A stretch of 64,000 nt of DNA from Bradyrhizobium xenonodulans (GTDB taxonomy: Bacteria > Pseudomonadota > Alphaproteobacteria > Rhizobiales > Xanthobacteraceae): assembly GCF_027594865.1 (NCBI RefSeq), contig NZ_CP089391.1, forward strand, positions 558,001 to 622,000. The letters are read 5' to 3'. Below the pieces are notes generated by a model, which was not told the DNA's origin, did not search any database, and saw only the letters and a program-made list of their open reading frames with translations. Shown here in pieces: positions 20,746 to 30,152 of the stretch (within the stretch, counting starts at the first letter, position 1; each line of letters opens with the position of its first letter). The position numbers and the translations under genes were made by a program.

Positions 20746-21513
20746 TCAGGACTTGTTTTTGCGCTCGCGCAGTTCGCCGAACACCGCGGCGGCTTCGGCG
20801 CCCTTCATGTGCAGCCTGGCTGCGACCGACGGTTCATCGGCGCGCAGGAACACGTTGGCCCGCTTCTCATCACCAAGCAGTGAGGGAATGGTCGGCTTGT
20901 TCTCGGCCCGCAGCTTGGTCACCTCCGCCGCACGGGCCTGAAGCGCCGCATTGTCCGGATCGATGGTCAGCGCGAACTTGACGTTGGACGCCGTGTATTC
21001 ATGGCCGCAATAGAGCTTGAAGTCGTCGGGCAGCGCCCGCAGCTTCAGAAGCGAGTCCCACATCATCGGGTAGTCGCCTTCGAACACGCGGCCGCATCCG
21101 ATCGAGAACAGCGTGTCCGCAGCGAACAGCGTCTTTTCGTTGTCGAACACGTAGGAAATGTGATCGAGCGTGTGGCCGGGTGTCTCGAGGATCCGTCCCA
21201 GCAGATTGCCGACCTTGATCACGTCGCCATGGGCGACGCGCAGATCGACGTTGGCAATCTTCGTCGTCTTGTCATGCGGCGCGACGACGCGGCAATTGTA
21301 TTTCTGCTTGAGCTCGGCGACCCCGCCGACATGATCGCCATGATGATGGGTAATCAGGATGTCGGTGAGCTGCCAGCCCTCGCGTTCCAGCGCCTGCAGG
21401 ATAGGGCCAGCCTCCGGCGCGTCGATCGAGGCGGTCGCCTTGGTTTCCACATCGTGGATCAGATAACCGAAATTATCGTTTAAACAGTTGAAAGTACGAA
21501 TTTCGGCGGCCAT
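20746..21513 (-). CDS. gloB: Hydroxyacylglutathione hydrolase (glyoxalase II)
   Basis: The 255-residue metallo-beta-lactamase-fold enzyme hydrolyses S-lactoylglutathione to lactate and glutathione in methylglyoxal detoxification. It has the metal motif THHHGDHVGG, the histidine in ETPGHTLDHISY, the bridging aspartate in FAADTLFSIGCGRVFEG, CGHEYTASN, and the C-terminal glyoxalase II domain. I use the ATG giving MAAEIRTFNCLNDN; an upstream in-frame opening overlaps the divergent methyltransferase leader. It is divergent from that methyltransferase. Confidence 0.94.
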   Translation of the reverse strand: MAAEIRTFNCLNDNFGYLIHDVETKATASIDAPEAGPILQALEREGWQLTDILITHHHGDHVGGVAELKQKYNCRVVAPHDKTTKIANVDLRVAHGDVIKVGNLLGRILETPGHTLDHISYVFDNEKTLFAADTLFSIGCGRVFEGDYPMMWDSLLKLRALPDDFKLYCGHEYTASNVKFALTIDPDNAALQARAAEVTKLRAENKPTIPSLLGDEKRANVFLRADEPSVAARLHMKGAEAAAVFGELRERKNKS

Positions 21514-21621
21514 GACATCTCCATCGGGCTCAGCCCCGCCAGACAAATATGGCGTTAACGTTGCACAGGCAATGCAATATTCCGCGCGCGGCGGCGGCCT
21601 TGCGCATGTTACATTGCCGTC

Positions 21622-22368
21622 ATGACCATCGACGTCGTCGACCTGCGCGAGTTCTACTCCCGCCGCCTTGGAATTGTGGCGCGGCAAATGATCAATCGCG
21701 GCATCAGGGAGCGCTGGCCGAATGCCGAGGGCCAGCGTGTGCTCGGTATCGGCTATCCCACGCCCTATCTCGGCCTGTTCCGCGAGGACGCGGAGCGCTG
21801 CCTCGCCTTCATGCCGTCAGCGCAGGGTGTCCTGAAATGGCCGACGGGACGGCCGGCGCTGGCTTCGTTGGTCGATGAGTTCTCGCTGCCGCTTCCCGAC
21901 GCCGCCGTCGACCGTATCCTGCTGATCCATGCGCTGGAGATGTCGGACGATCCAGCCGCGCTGCTCCGCGAGGTGTGGCGGGTGCTGTCGCCCTCCGGCC
22001 GCGTGATCGCGGTGATTCCGAACCGGCGCGGGGTGTGGACCCGCACCGACAGCACGCCATTCGGCCACGGACGACCCTATTCGCGCTCGCAGATCACCGA
22101 CCTCTTGCGCCAGACCTGGTTCACGCCGACCGCCTGGGGTGAGGCGCTGTTCATGCCGCCTTATGCCGGCGGCTGGGTGCTGAAATCGGCGCAGATGTGG
22201 GAGCGCGCCGGTGCGGCGCTGTCGCTGCCCTTTGCCGGCGTGCACATCGTCGAAGCCACCAAGCAGGTCTATCGCGCGATCCCCGCAACGCGCGAGCGTG
22301 CGCGGCTGATTCCCGCGCTGACGAAGCCCGTGCTGGTGCCGTCCTCGACGACGGTCACGCGCAGCTGA
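21622..22368 (+). CDS. Class I SAM-dependent methyltransferase
   Basis: The 248-residue protein has a methyltransferase_11-like core: VLGIGYPTPYLGLF at the motif I position, FSLPLPDAAVDRILLIHALE and LREVWRVLSPSGRVIAVIPN at motifs II-III. The motif I is an unusual GIGYPTPY rather than GxGxG. The substrate is unknown. Its start lies about 110 bp from divergent gloB. Confidence 0.8.
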   Translation: MTIDVVDLREFYSRRLGIVARQMINRGIRERWPNAEGQRVLGIGYPTPYLGLFREDAERCLAFMPSAQGVLKWPTGRPALASLVDEFSLPLPDAAVDRILLIHALEMSDDPAALLREVWRVLSPSGRVIAVIPNRRGVWTRTDSTPFGHGRPYSRSQITDLLRQTWFTPTAWGEALFMPPYAGGWVLKSAQMWERAGAALSLPFAGVHIVEATKQVYRAIPATRERARLIPALTKPVLVPSSTTVTRS

Positions 22369-22373
22369 AAACA

Positions 22374-22400
22374 AATCGTCCCGGCGAGGCCGGGACGATT
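22374..22400. terminator. Strong bidirectional terminator hairpin
   Basis: AATCGTCCCGGC and GCCGGGACGATT form a perfect 12-bp stem with a GAG loop between two convergent genes. On the reverse strand the stem runs into a T-rich ATTTGTTTT, so it best serves the DUF4167 gene; on the forward strand it may also end the methyltransferase transcript. Confidence 0.82.
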
Positions 22401-22449
22401 CAGGTCAGGATGTCTGGCGAAGGATGTCCAGCGAAGGCAGGGCCGCGGC

Positions 22450-23232
22450 TTACTCGCCGGGGGCCACTTCGTCGCTCGAGGCGGCCGGAGCGGCTTCGCG
22501 CTCGGGGCGTGGGCCATGCGGCCGACGCCGACGTCGCGGAAAGCGCTCGCCGCCAGCGCCGCCTTCGAAACCACCCTGGCCGGCATTCGCTTGCGGCTGT
22601 GCGCCGCCGGTGATGAAGGAGGGCAGGCGATCGACGCTGCCGGTGTCGGCAACGACGGGCTGCGGCTGGTTCAGCGGTAGCGGCTGGGGCTGCGGTTGAT
22701 ATTGCGGCTGCGGGCGATGGTCGCGTTCGCGATGCTCGCGCGGCTGCTGGTTGTCGCGCTGATAGGGCTGCTGGTTGTCGCGGCTCTGATGATCACGCTG
22801 GTGATCGCGCTGGCCGTCGCGGTCGCGCATGAAGGGCTGCTGCGGCGGCTGTGGCACGAAGCCCGGCTCCTGGCCGAAATTCGAGAAATTCTCGCCGTCG
22901 TCCTCGCCATCGTCGCCGCTGCTGCTGCTGATCGGCTCGTCGCCGCGCGGCTGCTGGTTCTGGCGGAACTGTTCCTGGGCGGCCGCGATCAGGCGGAAAT
23001 AATGCTCGGCGTGCTGGTAGTAGTTCTCGGCTGCGACGGGGTCGCCTGAGGAGCGCGCATCGCGCGCGAGCTGGAGATATTTTTCGGCGATGTGCGAAGC
23101 CGTGCCGCGGATCTTGATGTCGGGTCCGTTGGATTCGTAGACCCGGGTCATCGGGTTCTGGCCGCGCCGGTTATTGTTGTTGTTATTATTATTGCGGTTG
23201 CGCATCCGCTGCTTGTTCTGACCGTTTCTCAT
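22450..23232 (-). CDS. DUF4167-domain protein with low-complexity tail
   Basis: The 260-residue protein begins with a basic region containing eight consecutive Asn residues (encoded by a mixed AAT/AAC run), followed by the DUF4167 core (about residues 28-85: ESNGPDIKIRGTASHIAEKY, then YYQHAEHYFRLI). The rest is low-complexity Gln/Arg/Asp and Pro/Gln repeats, ending in a basic RFPRRRRRPHG stretch. This profile suggests an RNA- or ribosome-associated disordered protein, but the function is unestablished. In alphaproteobacteria it lies by prmC-prfA, as here. Confidence 0.85.
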   Translation of the reverse strand: MRNGQNKQRMRNRNNNNNNNNRRGQNPMTRVYESNGPDIKIRGTASHIAEKYLQLARDARSSGDPVAAENYYQHAEHYFRLIAAAQEQFRQNQQPRGDEPISSSSGDDGEDDGENFSNFGQEPGFVPQPPQQPFMRDRDGQRDHQRDHQSRDNQQPYQRDNQQPREHRERDHRPQPQYQPQPQPLPLNQPQPVVADTGSVDRLPSFITGGAQPQANAGQGGFEGGAGGERFPRRRRRPHGPRPEREAAPAASSDEVAPGE

Positions 23233-23694
23233 GTCCTGCCTTTAATTCCAGCCCTAAAGGTTGCACGCATTACTGATTGCTCGGAGTGACCTGGTGACAG
23301 CGGTTCACATCTCTCGCGCGCACCGCGCGCAGGAGCGGCTTGAACTCTGCCGATGTTCGTCGACCGTCGCGTTCAACAAAGACGCGTTCCCCACCCGCCA
23401 GCACTCATTGCCAGCGAACCCATTCATATCGCCTGCCGAAACAAGCCCAGCTTTGTTGCGTAAGTCTTCAAGCGCAATATCAGGCTTTCGTTCACGTTGC
23501 GGTCGGTAAGCAGCGCAGCTCTAATCGCCATCGCGCTCAACAGGACCTGCGGCTTGGAACCTTCATCAGTAACGCTCTCGCCCGAGAGCCCGGCTTTCAC
23601 CCGTAGGTCTACGGGGCCGGTACCGATCTGTTGACCGGAAGGTAGTCGTTCCCAAGCGATATTCCAAGAGGTTTTTTGCAGCCCAATCCGGCTT
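23233..23694. other. 462-bp region between prmC stop and DUF4167 start
   Basis: The long gap is conspicuous because its neighbours are tightly packed. On the reverse strand it holds several small hairpins: CCCGTAG/CTACGGG (plus positions near 23600-23615), CTCTC/GAGAG near 23574-23587, and a GCGCGC stem near 23317. It also holds one short open frame listed separately. It could be a long DUF4167 leader or encode a structured RNA. I recognise no known RNA family. Confidence 0.55.
23424..23600 (-). CDS. Candidate short ORF, 58 residues, unknown
   Basis: A reverse-strand GTG opens a 58-codon frame with a protein-like, helix-prone middle (PQVLLSAMAIRAALLTDRN, then NESLILRLKTYATKLGLF). The same frame stays open upstream without a start almost to prmC. 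No Shine-Dalgarno sequence precedes the GTG, so it may be a decayed gene remnant or chance. I do not recognise it. Confidence 0.22.
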   Translation of the reverse strand: MKAGLSGESVTDEGSKPQVLLSAMAIRAALLTDRNVNESLILRLKTYATKLGLFRQAI

Positions 23695-24588
23695 TTATGG
23701 GGGCATTTTTCGGGCCGAAACTGCCCGCGGAATGCCCGCCAGATCGGCCTTGGGCGGCCTGTCCACCGATAACGCGGCAGCCATCATCAAGGTTTCAATA
23801 TCTCCGGCCTGACCCTGTCCAGCCTCGACGATCAGCGCTCCGCCGGGTGCGAGCCGTTCAGTCGCCTGCGGGATCAGGGCGCGGTAGGCGTCATAGCCGT
23901 CATTGCCGCCGTCGAGCGCCAGATGCGGATCGTGCTCGCGCACCTCGATGCCCAGTTTCGGAATTTCTCCCGAGGGAATGTAGGGTGGGTTCGACACGAT
24001 GAGATCGAACGGGCCGCGGAGCGCCGCCGCATAGGAGCAGGCGACGAAGGCGGCGCGGCCGGCAAGGCCGAGAGCTGCGGCATTGCCTTTCGCGGTATCG
24101 AGTGCGGAGAGGCTGAGATCGGTGCCGACCCCGAAGGCACCGGAGATTTCGTGCAGCAGCGCAAGCAGGATCGCGCCGGATCCGGTGCCGATATCGGCGA
24201 TGCGCGGCGGATGAGACATTCGCCGCTCGCGAAACAGCTCGAGCGCGCGTTCGACCACGGTCTCGGTGTCGGGACGCGGAACCAGCGTTGCTTCCGACAG
24301 CCGAAACGGCAGGCCCCAGAATTCCCGCACGCCGAGAATGCGCGCCACCGGCTCGCCGGCGATGCGACGCTGTGCATGCTGCGCGAGCCGCGCCGCTTCG
24401 GCCTCGGTGAGCGTGCGGCTGGCCTGTGCAATCAGGCCGGTGAGATCGAGGCCGAGTATCGCACCGAGCAGGATGCGGGCGTCGAGCTCGGCTTCGTCGA
24501 GCTGCGCCGATCTCAGTTGTCCGGCCAGCGCCCGCCGCGCGCTCTCGATCGATTGCCCGGTGAAGTGATGGCTCGCGCGGGGCGTCAC
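23695..24588 (-). CDS. prmC: Peptide chain release factor N5-glutamine methyltransferase PrmC
   Basis: The 297-residue enzyme methylates the GGQ glutamine of release factors. It has the SAM motif [18 protein letters not shown] and the hallmark [10 protein letters not shown], preceded by a helical N-terminal domain. Its ATG overlaps the stop of prfA by four bases, giving a coupled prfA-prmC pair. Confidence 0.95.
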   Translation of the reverse strand: MTPRASHHFTGQSIESARRALAGQLRSAQLDEAELDARILLGAILGLDLTGLIAQASRTLTEAEAARLAQHAQRRIAGEPVARILGVREFWGLPFRLSEATLVPRPDTETVVERALELFRERRMSHPPRIADIGTGSGAILLALLHEISGAFGVGTDLSLSALDTAKGNAAALGLAGRAAFVACSYAAALRGPFDLIVSNPPYIPSGEIPKLGIEVREHDPHLALDGGNDGYDAYRALIPQATERLAPGGALIVEAGQGQAGDIETLMMAAALSVDRPPKADLAGIPRAVSARKMPP

Positions 24589-25670
24589 GCCGCCGCGCCT
24601 TGCGCGGCGAGCTGCGCGGCCTGATGCTCGGTGGTCAGCGCATCTGTCAATTCGCCGAGCGCTTCGCCCGCGATCACCTGCGGCAGCTTGTAGAGCGTCA
24701 GATTGATGCGATGGTCGGTGACGCGTCCCTGCGGAAAATTATAGGTGCGGATGCGCTCGCTGCGGTCACCGGAGCCGACCTTCTCCTTGCGCTCGGCCGA
24801 GCGGGCGGCGTCGACGCGCTGGCGTTCGGCGTCGTAGATGCGCGAGCGCAGGATGTTCATGGCCGAGGCGCGGTTCTTGTGCTGCGAGCGGCTGTCCTGC
24901 ATCATCACCACGATGCCGGTCGGGATATGGGTGATGCGGATCGCCGATTCCGTCTTGTTGACGTGCTGGCCGCCCGCGCCCTGCGCGCGCATGGTCTCGA
25001 TCCTGAGATCGTCGTTCTTGATCTCGACGTCGACCTCCTCGACTTCCGGCAGCACGGCGACCGTCGCGGCAGAAGTGTGGATGCGCCCTTGCGTCTCGGT
25101 GTCGGGCACGCGCTGCACGCGGTGCACGCCGGATTCGAATTTCAGTTTCGAGAACGCGCCGCGGCCCTGCACCTCCGCGATGATTTCCTTGTAGCCGCCG
25201 ACGGTGCCTTCGCTCGCCGAGATCACCTCGACCTTCCAGCCCTGAAGGCTCGCGAAGCGCTCGTACATCCGGAACAGATCGCCGGCGAACAGCGAGGCTT
25301 CGTCGCCGCCGGTGCCGGCGCGGATTTCCAGCACCACGTTGCGATCGTCCATGGCGTCCTTGGGCAGCAGCGCGACGCGGATCTTCTGGACCAGCTCTTC
25401 GATTCTGGGCGCCAGCTCGTCGCGCTCGGCTTCCGCCATGCTGCGCATCTCGGCATCCGTCGCGGGATCGGCGATCAGCGCCTCGGTGTCGACGAGCTCC
25501 TTCACGGCCGAACGATAGGCTTTGACCGCCTCGATCAGCGGCGTGATCTCGGCGAGCTCTCGCGTGATCTGCACATAGCGTTCGGAGGCGAGCTGTCCCA
25601 GCGATTCGGCCTCGAGCGAGGCATGATGCGCGAGCAGGACGTCCAGTTTGGCTTCGGGGAGTGACGACAT
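24585..25670 (-). CDS. prfA: Peptide chain release factor 1
   Basis: The 361-residue protein recognises UAA and UAG. The RF1-type anticodon motif is PDT in [15 protein letters not shown] and the peptidyl-hydrolysis motif is [12 protein letters not shown]. Length and domain order are canonical. It is coupled to prmC downstream and lies 57 bp after ptsP on the same strand. Confidence 0.97.
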   Translation of the reverse strand: MSSLPEAKLDVLLAHHASLEAESLGQLASERYVQITRELAEITPLIEAVKAYRSAVKELVDTEALIADPATDAEMRSMAEAERDELAPRIEELVQKIRVALLPKDAMDDRNVVLEIRAGTGGDEASLFAGDLFRMYERFASLQGWKVEVISASEGTVGGYKEIIAEVQGRGAFSKLKFESGVHRVQRVPDTETQGRIHTSAATVAVLPEVEEVDVEIKNDDLRIETMRAQGAGGQHVNKTESAIRITHIPTGIVVMMQDSRSQHKNRASAMNILRSRIYDAERQRVDAARSAERKEKVGSGDRSERIRTYNFPQGRVTDHRINLTLYKLPQVIAGEALGELTDALTTEHQAAQLAAQGAAA

Positions 25671-25727
25671 CGGTTCAGTCTCAAATGGCGGAAAGAGGCG
25701 AGGCGGCGGGGAGGGACGACAGGCCCG

Positions 25728-27995
25728 CTACAACGCCAGGCCTTCGGCCTCGGCAAATTCCGTCAGCTTCTGCCGGATCGAGACGCTGCCGCTCGGCGCG
25801 TCCAGCAATGGGCCGAGCATCGCCTCGGCCTTCTTCGCGTCGAGGTCGATCACCATCGCCTTGACCGGGCCGAGCGCGGTCGCCGAGAGCGACAGCGAAC
25901 GGTAGCCCATCGCGATCAGGGCGAGCGCGCCGATCGGCTTGGAGGCCATCTCGCCGCAGAGCGACAGCGACTTCTTCGCATCGTTCGACTTCCGCGCGAT
26001 CTCGCGCAGCACGCGCAGGATCGGCGCCGACATGGTGTCGAAGCGCTCGGACACCTTGGCGTTGCCGCGGTCGACCGCGAACAGGAACTGGAACAGATCG
26101 TTGGAGCCGACCGAGATGAAGTCGACCTTCCGCAGCAGCTCGTCGAGCTGATAGAGCAACGCCGGCACCTCGACCATGGTGCCGATGTCGATTCTTTCAG
26201 GCAGCGTGTGGCCGTGCTGGCGCAGATAAGTGAGCTCGCGCTCGACCAGTGCCTTGGCGGAATCGAACTCGGCAACCTCCGAGATCATCGGGAACATGAT
26301 GCGCAGCGCGCGGCCGCCGCCGGCGCGCAGCAGTGCGCGGATCTGGCCGCGCAGCAGGCCGGGACGATCGAGCCCGAGCCTTATCGCGCGCCAGCCGAGC
26401 GCGGGATTCTCCTCGATCACCGCTTCCATGTAGGGCAGCGCCTTGTCGCCGCCGATGTCGAGGGTGCGGAAGGTGACGGGCTTTGTGCCGGCGGCATCCA
26501 GCACGGTGCGATAGAGCGCGAGCTGGTCGCTGGTGCGCGGCAGGCTCTGTCCCACCATGAATTGCAGCTCGGTGCGGAACAGGCCGATGCCGGCGCTACC
26601 GGTGTCCTCGATATGCGGCAGGTCGATCGCGAGACCTGCGTTGATCATCAGCTCGACCTTCTGGCCGTCCCTGGTGACGCAAGGCCGGTCGCGCAGCGCC
26701 AGATATTGCGCCTGGCGGCGGGCGCGGAAGCGCACGCGCTCGGCGAAGGCCGCCTCGACCTCCTGCGACGGCCGCACATAGATCGAGCCGGAGGTGCCGT
26801 CGACGATGATGGCGTCGCCGGGATCGGCGATGCCGGGCGCATTCGGCACTTCGCCGACCGCGGGAATGCCGAGCGCGCGCGCCACGATCGAGACGTGGGA
26901 GTTGGCGGTGCCTTCCTCCAGCACGATGCCGCGCAGGCGCTTGCGGTCGTAGTCGAGCAGCGCCGCCGGGCCCATCGCGCGCGCGATGACGATGGCGTTG
27001 TCGGGCAGCTGTTCACGTGACGGCGCATGGTCCTGGCCGACCAGCTGCCGCATCAGGCGGTAGCCGAGATCCTCGAGATCGTGCAGCCGGTCGCGCAAAT
27101 AAGGATCGGTCGAACGCAGCATGCGCGCGCGGGTGTCGGACTGCACGCGCTCGACGGCGGCCTCCGCGGTCAGGCCGGTGGCGACCGCCTCGTGCAGCTT
27201 GTGCGACCAGCCCTGGTCGTTGGCGAACATGCGGTAGGCTTCCAGCACCTCGCGGTGCTCGCCGCCTTCGGCGACGTCGCCGCGCTCCAGCATGCGGTCG
27301 AGATCGGCGCGCAGCTTGGCGAGCGCGGTGTCGAGCCGCTTGATTTCCTTCGGCAGATCCTCGGCGATGTAGTCCTTGATGACCACACGCGGCTCGTGCA
27401 GCACCACATGGCCGAGCGCGATGCCTTCCGACAGGATCGCGCCGACCTTCTGCGCGGAATGGCGTGCGGCAGGCTCGAGGCCCGGCTGGGCGAGCGCGGA
27501 CAGCTCGCCCGAGGCGATCAGCTCCGCGATCACCATGGCGGTGGTTTGCAGCGCCTCGAGCTCCTCCTCGACATAATTGCGCTTGGCGCGGTTCTGCACC
27601 ACCAGCACGCCGAGCGTGTTGCCGGCGCGCAGGATCGGCACGCCGAGGAAGGAGTGATAGATTTCTTCGCCGGTCTCCGGACGGAACGAGAAGGCCGGAT
27701 GGCTCTGCGCATCGCTCAAATTGAGCGGGGTTGCCTCGCTGGCAACGAGGCCGACCAGGCCCTCATGGGCGCTGAGCACGGTGTGGTGCACCGCCTCGCG
27801 GTTGAGGCCTTCGGTGGCGTAGAGCTCGAGCGTGTTGTCGACGCGCAGCACGTAGACCGAGCACACCTCGGCCACCATGTTGGCGGCGATCAGCACCACG
27901 ATCTTGTCCAGCCGCTCCTGGGCCGAGACCTGCTCCGCCATGGTTTCGCGGAGCCGTCTCAACAAGACGCGGGGACCTCCCGACGCGCTCCGCAT
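25728..27995 (-). CDS. ptsP: Phosphoenolpyruvate-protein phosphotransferase of the nitrogen PTS (EI-Ntr)
   Basis: The 755-residue protein starts with a GAF domain (roughly residues 20-155), followed by enzyme I. The phosphorylatable histidine is in EGTANSHVSIVARALGIP, and the C-terminal PEP-binding barrel carries GIGLFRTELQFM and the catalytic-loop FISVGSNDLFQF. EI-Ntr passes phosphate from PEP to NPr and EIIA-Ntr, a regulatory chain sensing nitrogen and potassium state; the GAF domain responds to glutamine in other rhizobia. It sits between lysC and prfA as usual in alphaproteobacteria. Confidence 0.96.
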   Translation of the reverse strand: MRSASGGPRVLLRRLRETMAEQVSAQERLDKIVVLIAANMVAEVCSVYVLRVDNTLELYATEGLNREAVHHTVLSAHEGLVGLVASEATPLNLSDAQSHPAFSFRPETGEEIYHSFLGVPILRAGNTLGVLVVQNRAKRNYVEEELEALQTTAMVIAELIASGELSALAQPGLEPAARHSAQKVGAILSEGIALGHVVLHEPRVVIKDYIAEDLPKEIKRLDTALAKLRADLDRMLERGDVAEGGEHREVLEAYRMFANDQGWSHKLHEAVATGLTAEAAVERVQSDTRARMLRSTDPYLRDRLHDLEDLGYRLMRQLVGQDHAPSREQLPDNAIVIARAMGPAALLDYDRKRLRGIVLEEGTANSHVSIVARALGIPAVGEVPNAPGIADPGDAIIVDGTSGSIYVRPSQEVEAAFAERVRFRARRQAQYLALRDRPCVTRDGQKVELMINAGLAIDLPHIEDTGSAGIGLFRTELQFMVGQSLPRTSDQLALYRTVLDAAGTKPVTFRTLDIGGDKALPYMEAVIEENPALGWRAIRLGLDRPGLLRGQIRALLRAGGGRALRIMFPMISEVAEFDSAKALVERELTYLRQHGHTLPERIDIGTMVEVPALLYQLDELLRKVDFISVGSNDLFQFLFAVDRGNAKVSERFDTMSAPILRVLREIARKSNDAKKSLSLCGEMASKPIGALALIAMGYRSLSLSATALGPVKAMVIDLDAKKAEAMLGPLLDAPSGSVSIRQKLTEFAEAEGLAL

Positions 27996-28207
27996 GAACC
28001 GTCAATCTCCTCCGTCTGCCGGGCCCGGCGGTATCGGCCGGCGGCTGGCCCAAAATTCCAGAAAAACAACCAAATTGTTCGTCCGGCGCAGGCGCAAACC
28101 ACAGCTTGCACCGAATCAGCGGCCTGAACTGGGACACAGTCTGCGGCAGCCCACCCTGTTCGCCGTATAGCGAATTGGGGCTTGTTTTGCCAAGCAAAAC
28201 GCCTGCC

Positions 28208-28237
28208 AAACGCGAAGGTGTGTACACCTTCGCGTTT
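28208..28237 (-). terminator. Probable lysC terminator hairpin
   Basis: AAACGCGAAGGTG and CACCTTCGCGTTT pair over 13 bp around TGTA, 27 bases beyond the lysC stop. On the reverse strand a GCGTTTTGC tract follows a few bases later. The stem is strong but the T-tract is weak. Confidence 0.7.
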
Positions 28238-28263
28238 GCTGCGACCGCTAAGAGAAAATTAGC

Positions 28264-29520
28264 CTAAGCCTGATCGAGACCGTAGAGCGTGTGCAGGGTG
28301 CGCACCGCAAGCTCGGTATAGGCCGTGTCGATCAAAACCGAGAATTTGATCTCGGAGGTTGTGATGGCCCGGATGTTGATATTCCGTCCGGCGAGGGCGG
28401 AGAACGCCTGGGCGGCGACGCCGGCATGGCTGCGCATGCCGCTGCCGATCACCGAAATCTTGGCGACGTCGGTGGCGGTATCCAGCCGTGCATAACCGAT
28501 CTTGGCCTTGGCGGCGGTGATCGTGTCCTTGGCGCGGGTGTAGTCGGCGGCCGGCACCGTGAAGGTAAGGTCGGTGGTCTTGCCGTCCTCGGACACGTTC
28601 TGAACGATCATGTCGACGTTGATGTTGGCATCCGCCAGCGGACCGAAGATCGACGCCGCAACGCCCGGCTTGTCCTCGATCTGGCGCACCGAGATCTGGG
28701 CCTCGTCCTTCGAAAAGGCGATGCCGGTGACGACGTGGCTTTCCATGATCTCCTCCTCGCTGCAGATCAGCGTGCCGGGCGGCTGGTTGGCATGCGGGTC
28801 GATATCCTCGGGCTTGTCGAAGCTCGAGCGGACGAAGATCGGCATATTGTGGACCATGCCGAGTTCCACCGAGCGGACCTGGAGCACTTTTGCGCCCTGG
28901 GAGGCCAGTTCCAGCATGTCTTCGAACGCGATCTTGTCGAGCCTCTTGGCCTTCGGCACGATTCGCGGGTCGGTGGTGTAGACGCCATCGACATCGGTGT
29001 AGATGTCGCAGCGGTCCGCCTTGACCGCGGCGGCAATCGCCACGGCCGAAGTGTCGGAGCCGCCACGGCCGAGCGTGGTGATGCGATTCGTTTCGGGATT
29101 GATGCCCTGGAAGCCGGCGATGACCGCGACCTCCTTGCGATCCCTGAAGCGGTTGATGATCTCGGTGCCGTCGATGTCCTCGATCCGTGCCGAGGCATGG
29201 GCGTCGCTGGTCTTGATCGGGATCTGCCAGCCCTGCCAGGAGCGGGCCTGGATACCCATGCCCTGGAGCACGATGGCCAGCAGGCCGGACGTGACCTGTT
29301 CGCCGGAGGCGACCACGGCGTCGTATTCGCGCGCGTCGTGCATCGGCGAGGCCTCGGTGCACCAGGCCACCAGCTCGTTGGTCTTGCCGGACATCGCCGA
29401 GACGACCACGGCCACCTCGTGGCCGGCGTCGACCTCACGCTTCACATGGCGTGCGACGTTGCGGATACGTTCGATGTTGGCGACGGACGTGCCGCCGAAT
29501 TTCATCACGAGGCGGCTCAT
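28264..29520 (-). CDS. lysC: Aspartate kinase
   Basis: The 418-residue enzyme phosphorylates aspartate at the head of the lysine, threonine and methionine pathways. It has the N-terminal KFGGTSVAN, the substrate segments ITTLGRGGSDTSAVAIAAA and the C-terminal paired ACT domains (ending with NINIRAITTSEIKFSVLID), consistent with feedback control by lysine and threonine. It is divergent from the PH-domain gene, and the following ubiG makes the familiar lysC/ubiG neighbourhood. Confidence 0.97.
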   Translation of the reverse strand: MSRLVMKFGGTSVANIERIRNVARHVKREVDAGHEVAVVVSAMSGKTNELVAWCTEASPMHDAREYDAVVASGEQVTSGLLAIVLQGMGIQARSWQGWQIPIKTSDAHASARIEDIDGTEIINRFRDRKEVAVIAGFQGINPETNRITTLGRGGSDTSAVAIAAAVKADRCDIYTDVDGVYTTDPRIVPKAKRLDKIAFEDMLELASQGAKVLQVRSVELGMVHNMPIFVRSSFDKPEDIDPHANQPPGTLICSEEEIMESHVVTGIAFSKDEAQISVRQIEDKPGVAASIFGPLADANINVDMIVQNVSEDGKTTDLTFTVPAADYTRAKDTITAAKAKIGYARLDTATDVAKISVIGSGMRSHAGVAAQAFSALAGRNINIRAITTSEIKFSVLIDTAYTELAVRTLHTLYGLDQA

Positions 29521-29670
29521 GACGACGCGTGCATTCCTTCATAAGGATCAGTATGGTGACCCGCGCCGACGGTGCCTCGCGGATACCGACCGCGCGTATA
29601 CAGACGGGCGGGGCCGGGGGCAAGCGGGTTCCTGCGGGGCCAGTTGCGGGGGTATGGGTTAACCGAGATC

Positions 29671-30138
29671 ATGGCGCGTTATATCGACGAGATCCTGCAA
29701 CCCGGCGAGCGGGTGCTGTATTCGACCAATGCGCACTGGATCTTCTATTTTCCGGCCATCCTGGCCTGGATCGTGGCCTTGGGCCTTCTGGTCCTGTCAC
29801 GGCAGGCCACGGTCGACGGGCTGGTGATTCTGTGTCTCATCGGCGCGGGCGTGGTGGCTCTGGCGGCCCTGTTCTGGACCGTGAAGGGCTGGTTCCACCG
29901 CTTCACCACCGAGACCGACGTCACCAACCTCCGGGTTGTGCACAAGACCGGGTTCATCAAGCGCCGCACCTTCGAGATGGCGCTGGACAAGGTCGAGAGC
30001 GTCGATGTCGACCAGACCATCCTTGGACGTATTCTCAACTACGGCGACGTGACGATTCGCGGCGTTGGCGAGGGGATCGAGAAGATCACCACCATCGCCT
30101 CGCCGCTCGCCTTCCGTAGTTCGATCACCACGCGGTAG
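29671..30138 (+). CDS. PH-like domain membrane protein (bPH2/DUF304 type)
   Basis: The 155-residue protein has two adjacent membrane segments (about residues 25-42 and 50-70) followed by a cytosolic bPH2 domain (TDVTNLRVVHKTGFIKRRTF, then KVESVDVDQTILGRILNYGD). Proteins of this type are small inner-membrane proteins of unknown role. I start at the ATG giving MARYIDEILQPGER; a longer opening runs into the divergent lysC promoter. ubiG follows 14 bases later. Confidence 0.83.
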   Translation: MARYIDEILQPGERVLYSTNAHWIFYFPAILAWIVALGLLVLSRQATVDGLVILCLIGAGVVALAALFWTVKGWFHRFTTETDVTNLRVVHKTGFIKRRTFEMALDKVESVDVDQTILGRILNYGDVTIRGVGEGIEKITTIASPLAFRSSITTR

Positions 30139-30152
30139 GACCGCGCGTAACC

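Noticed and set aside
22572..23200. Tandem CAG/CTG-like and TTATTG microsatellites as a separate repeat locus
   Set aside because: They are the coding sequence for the Asn and Gln/Arg low-complexity tracts of the DUF4167 protein.
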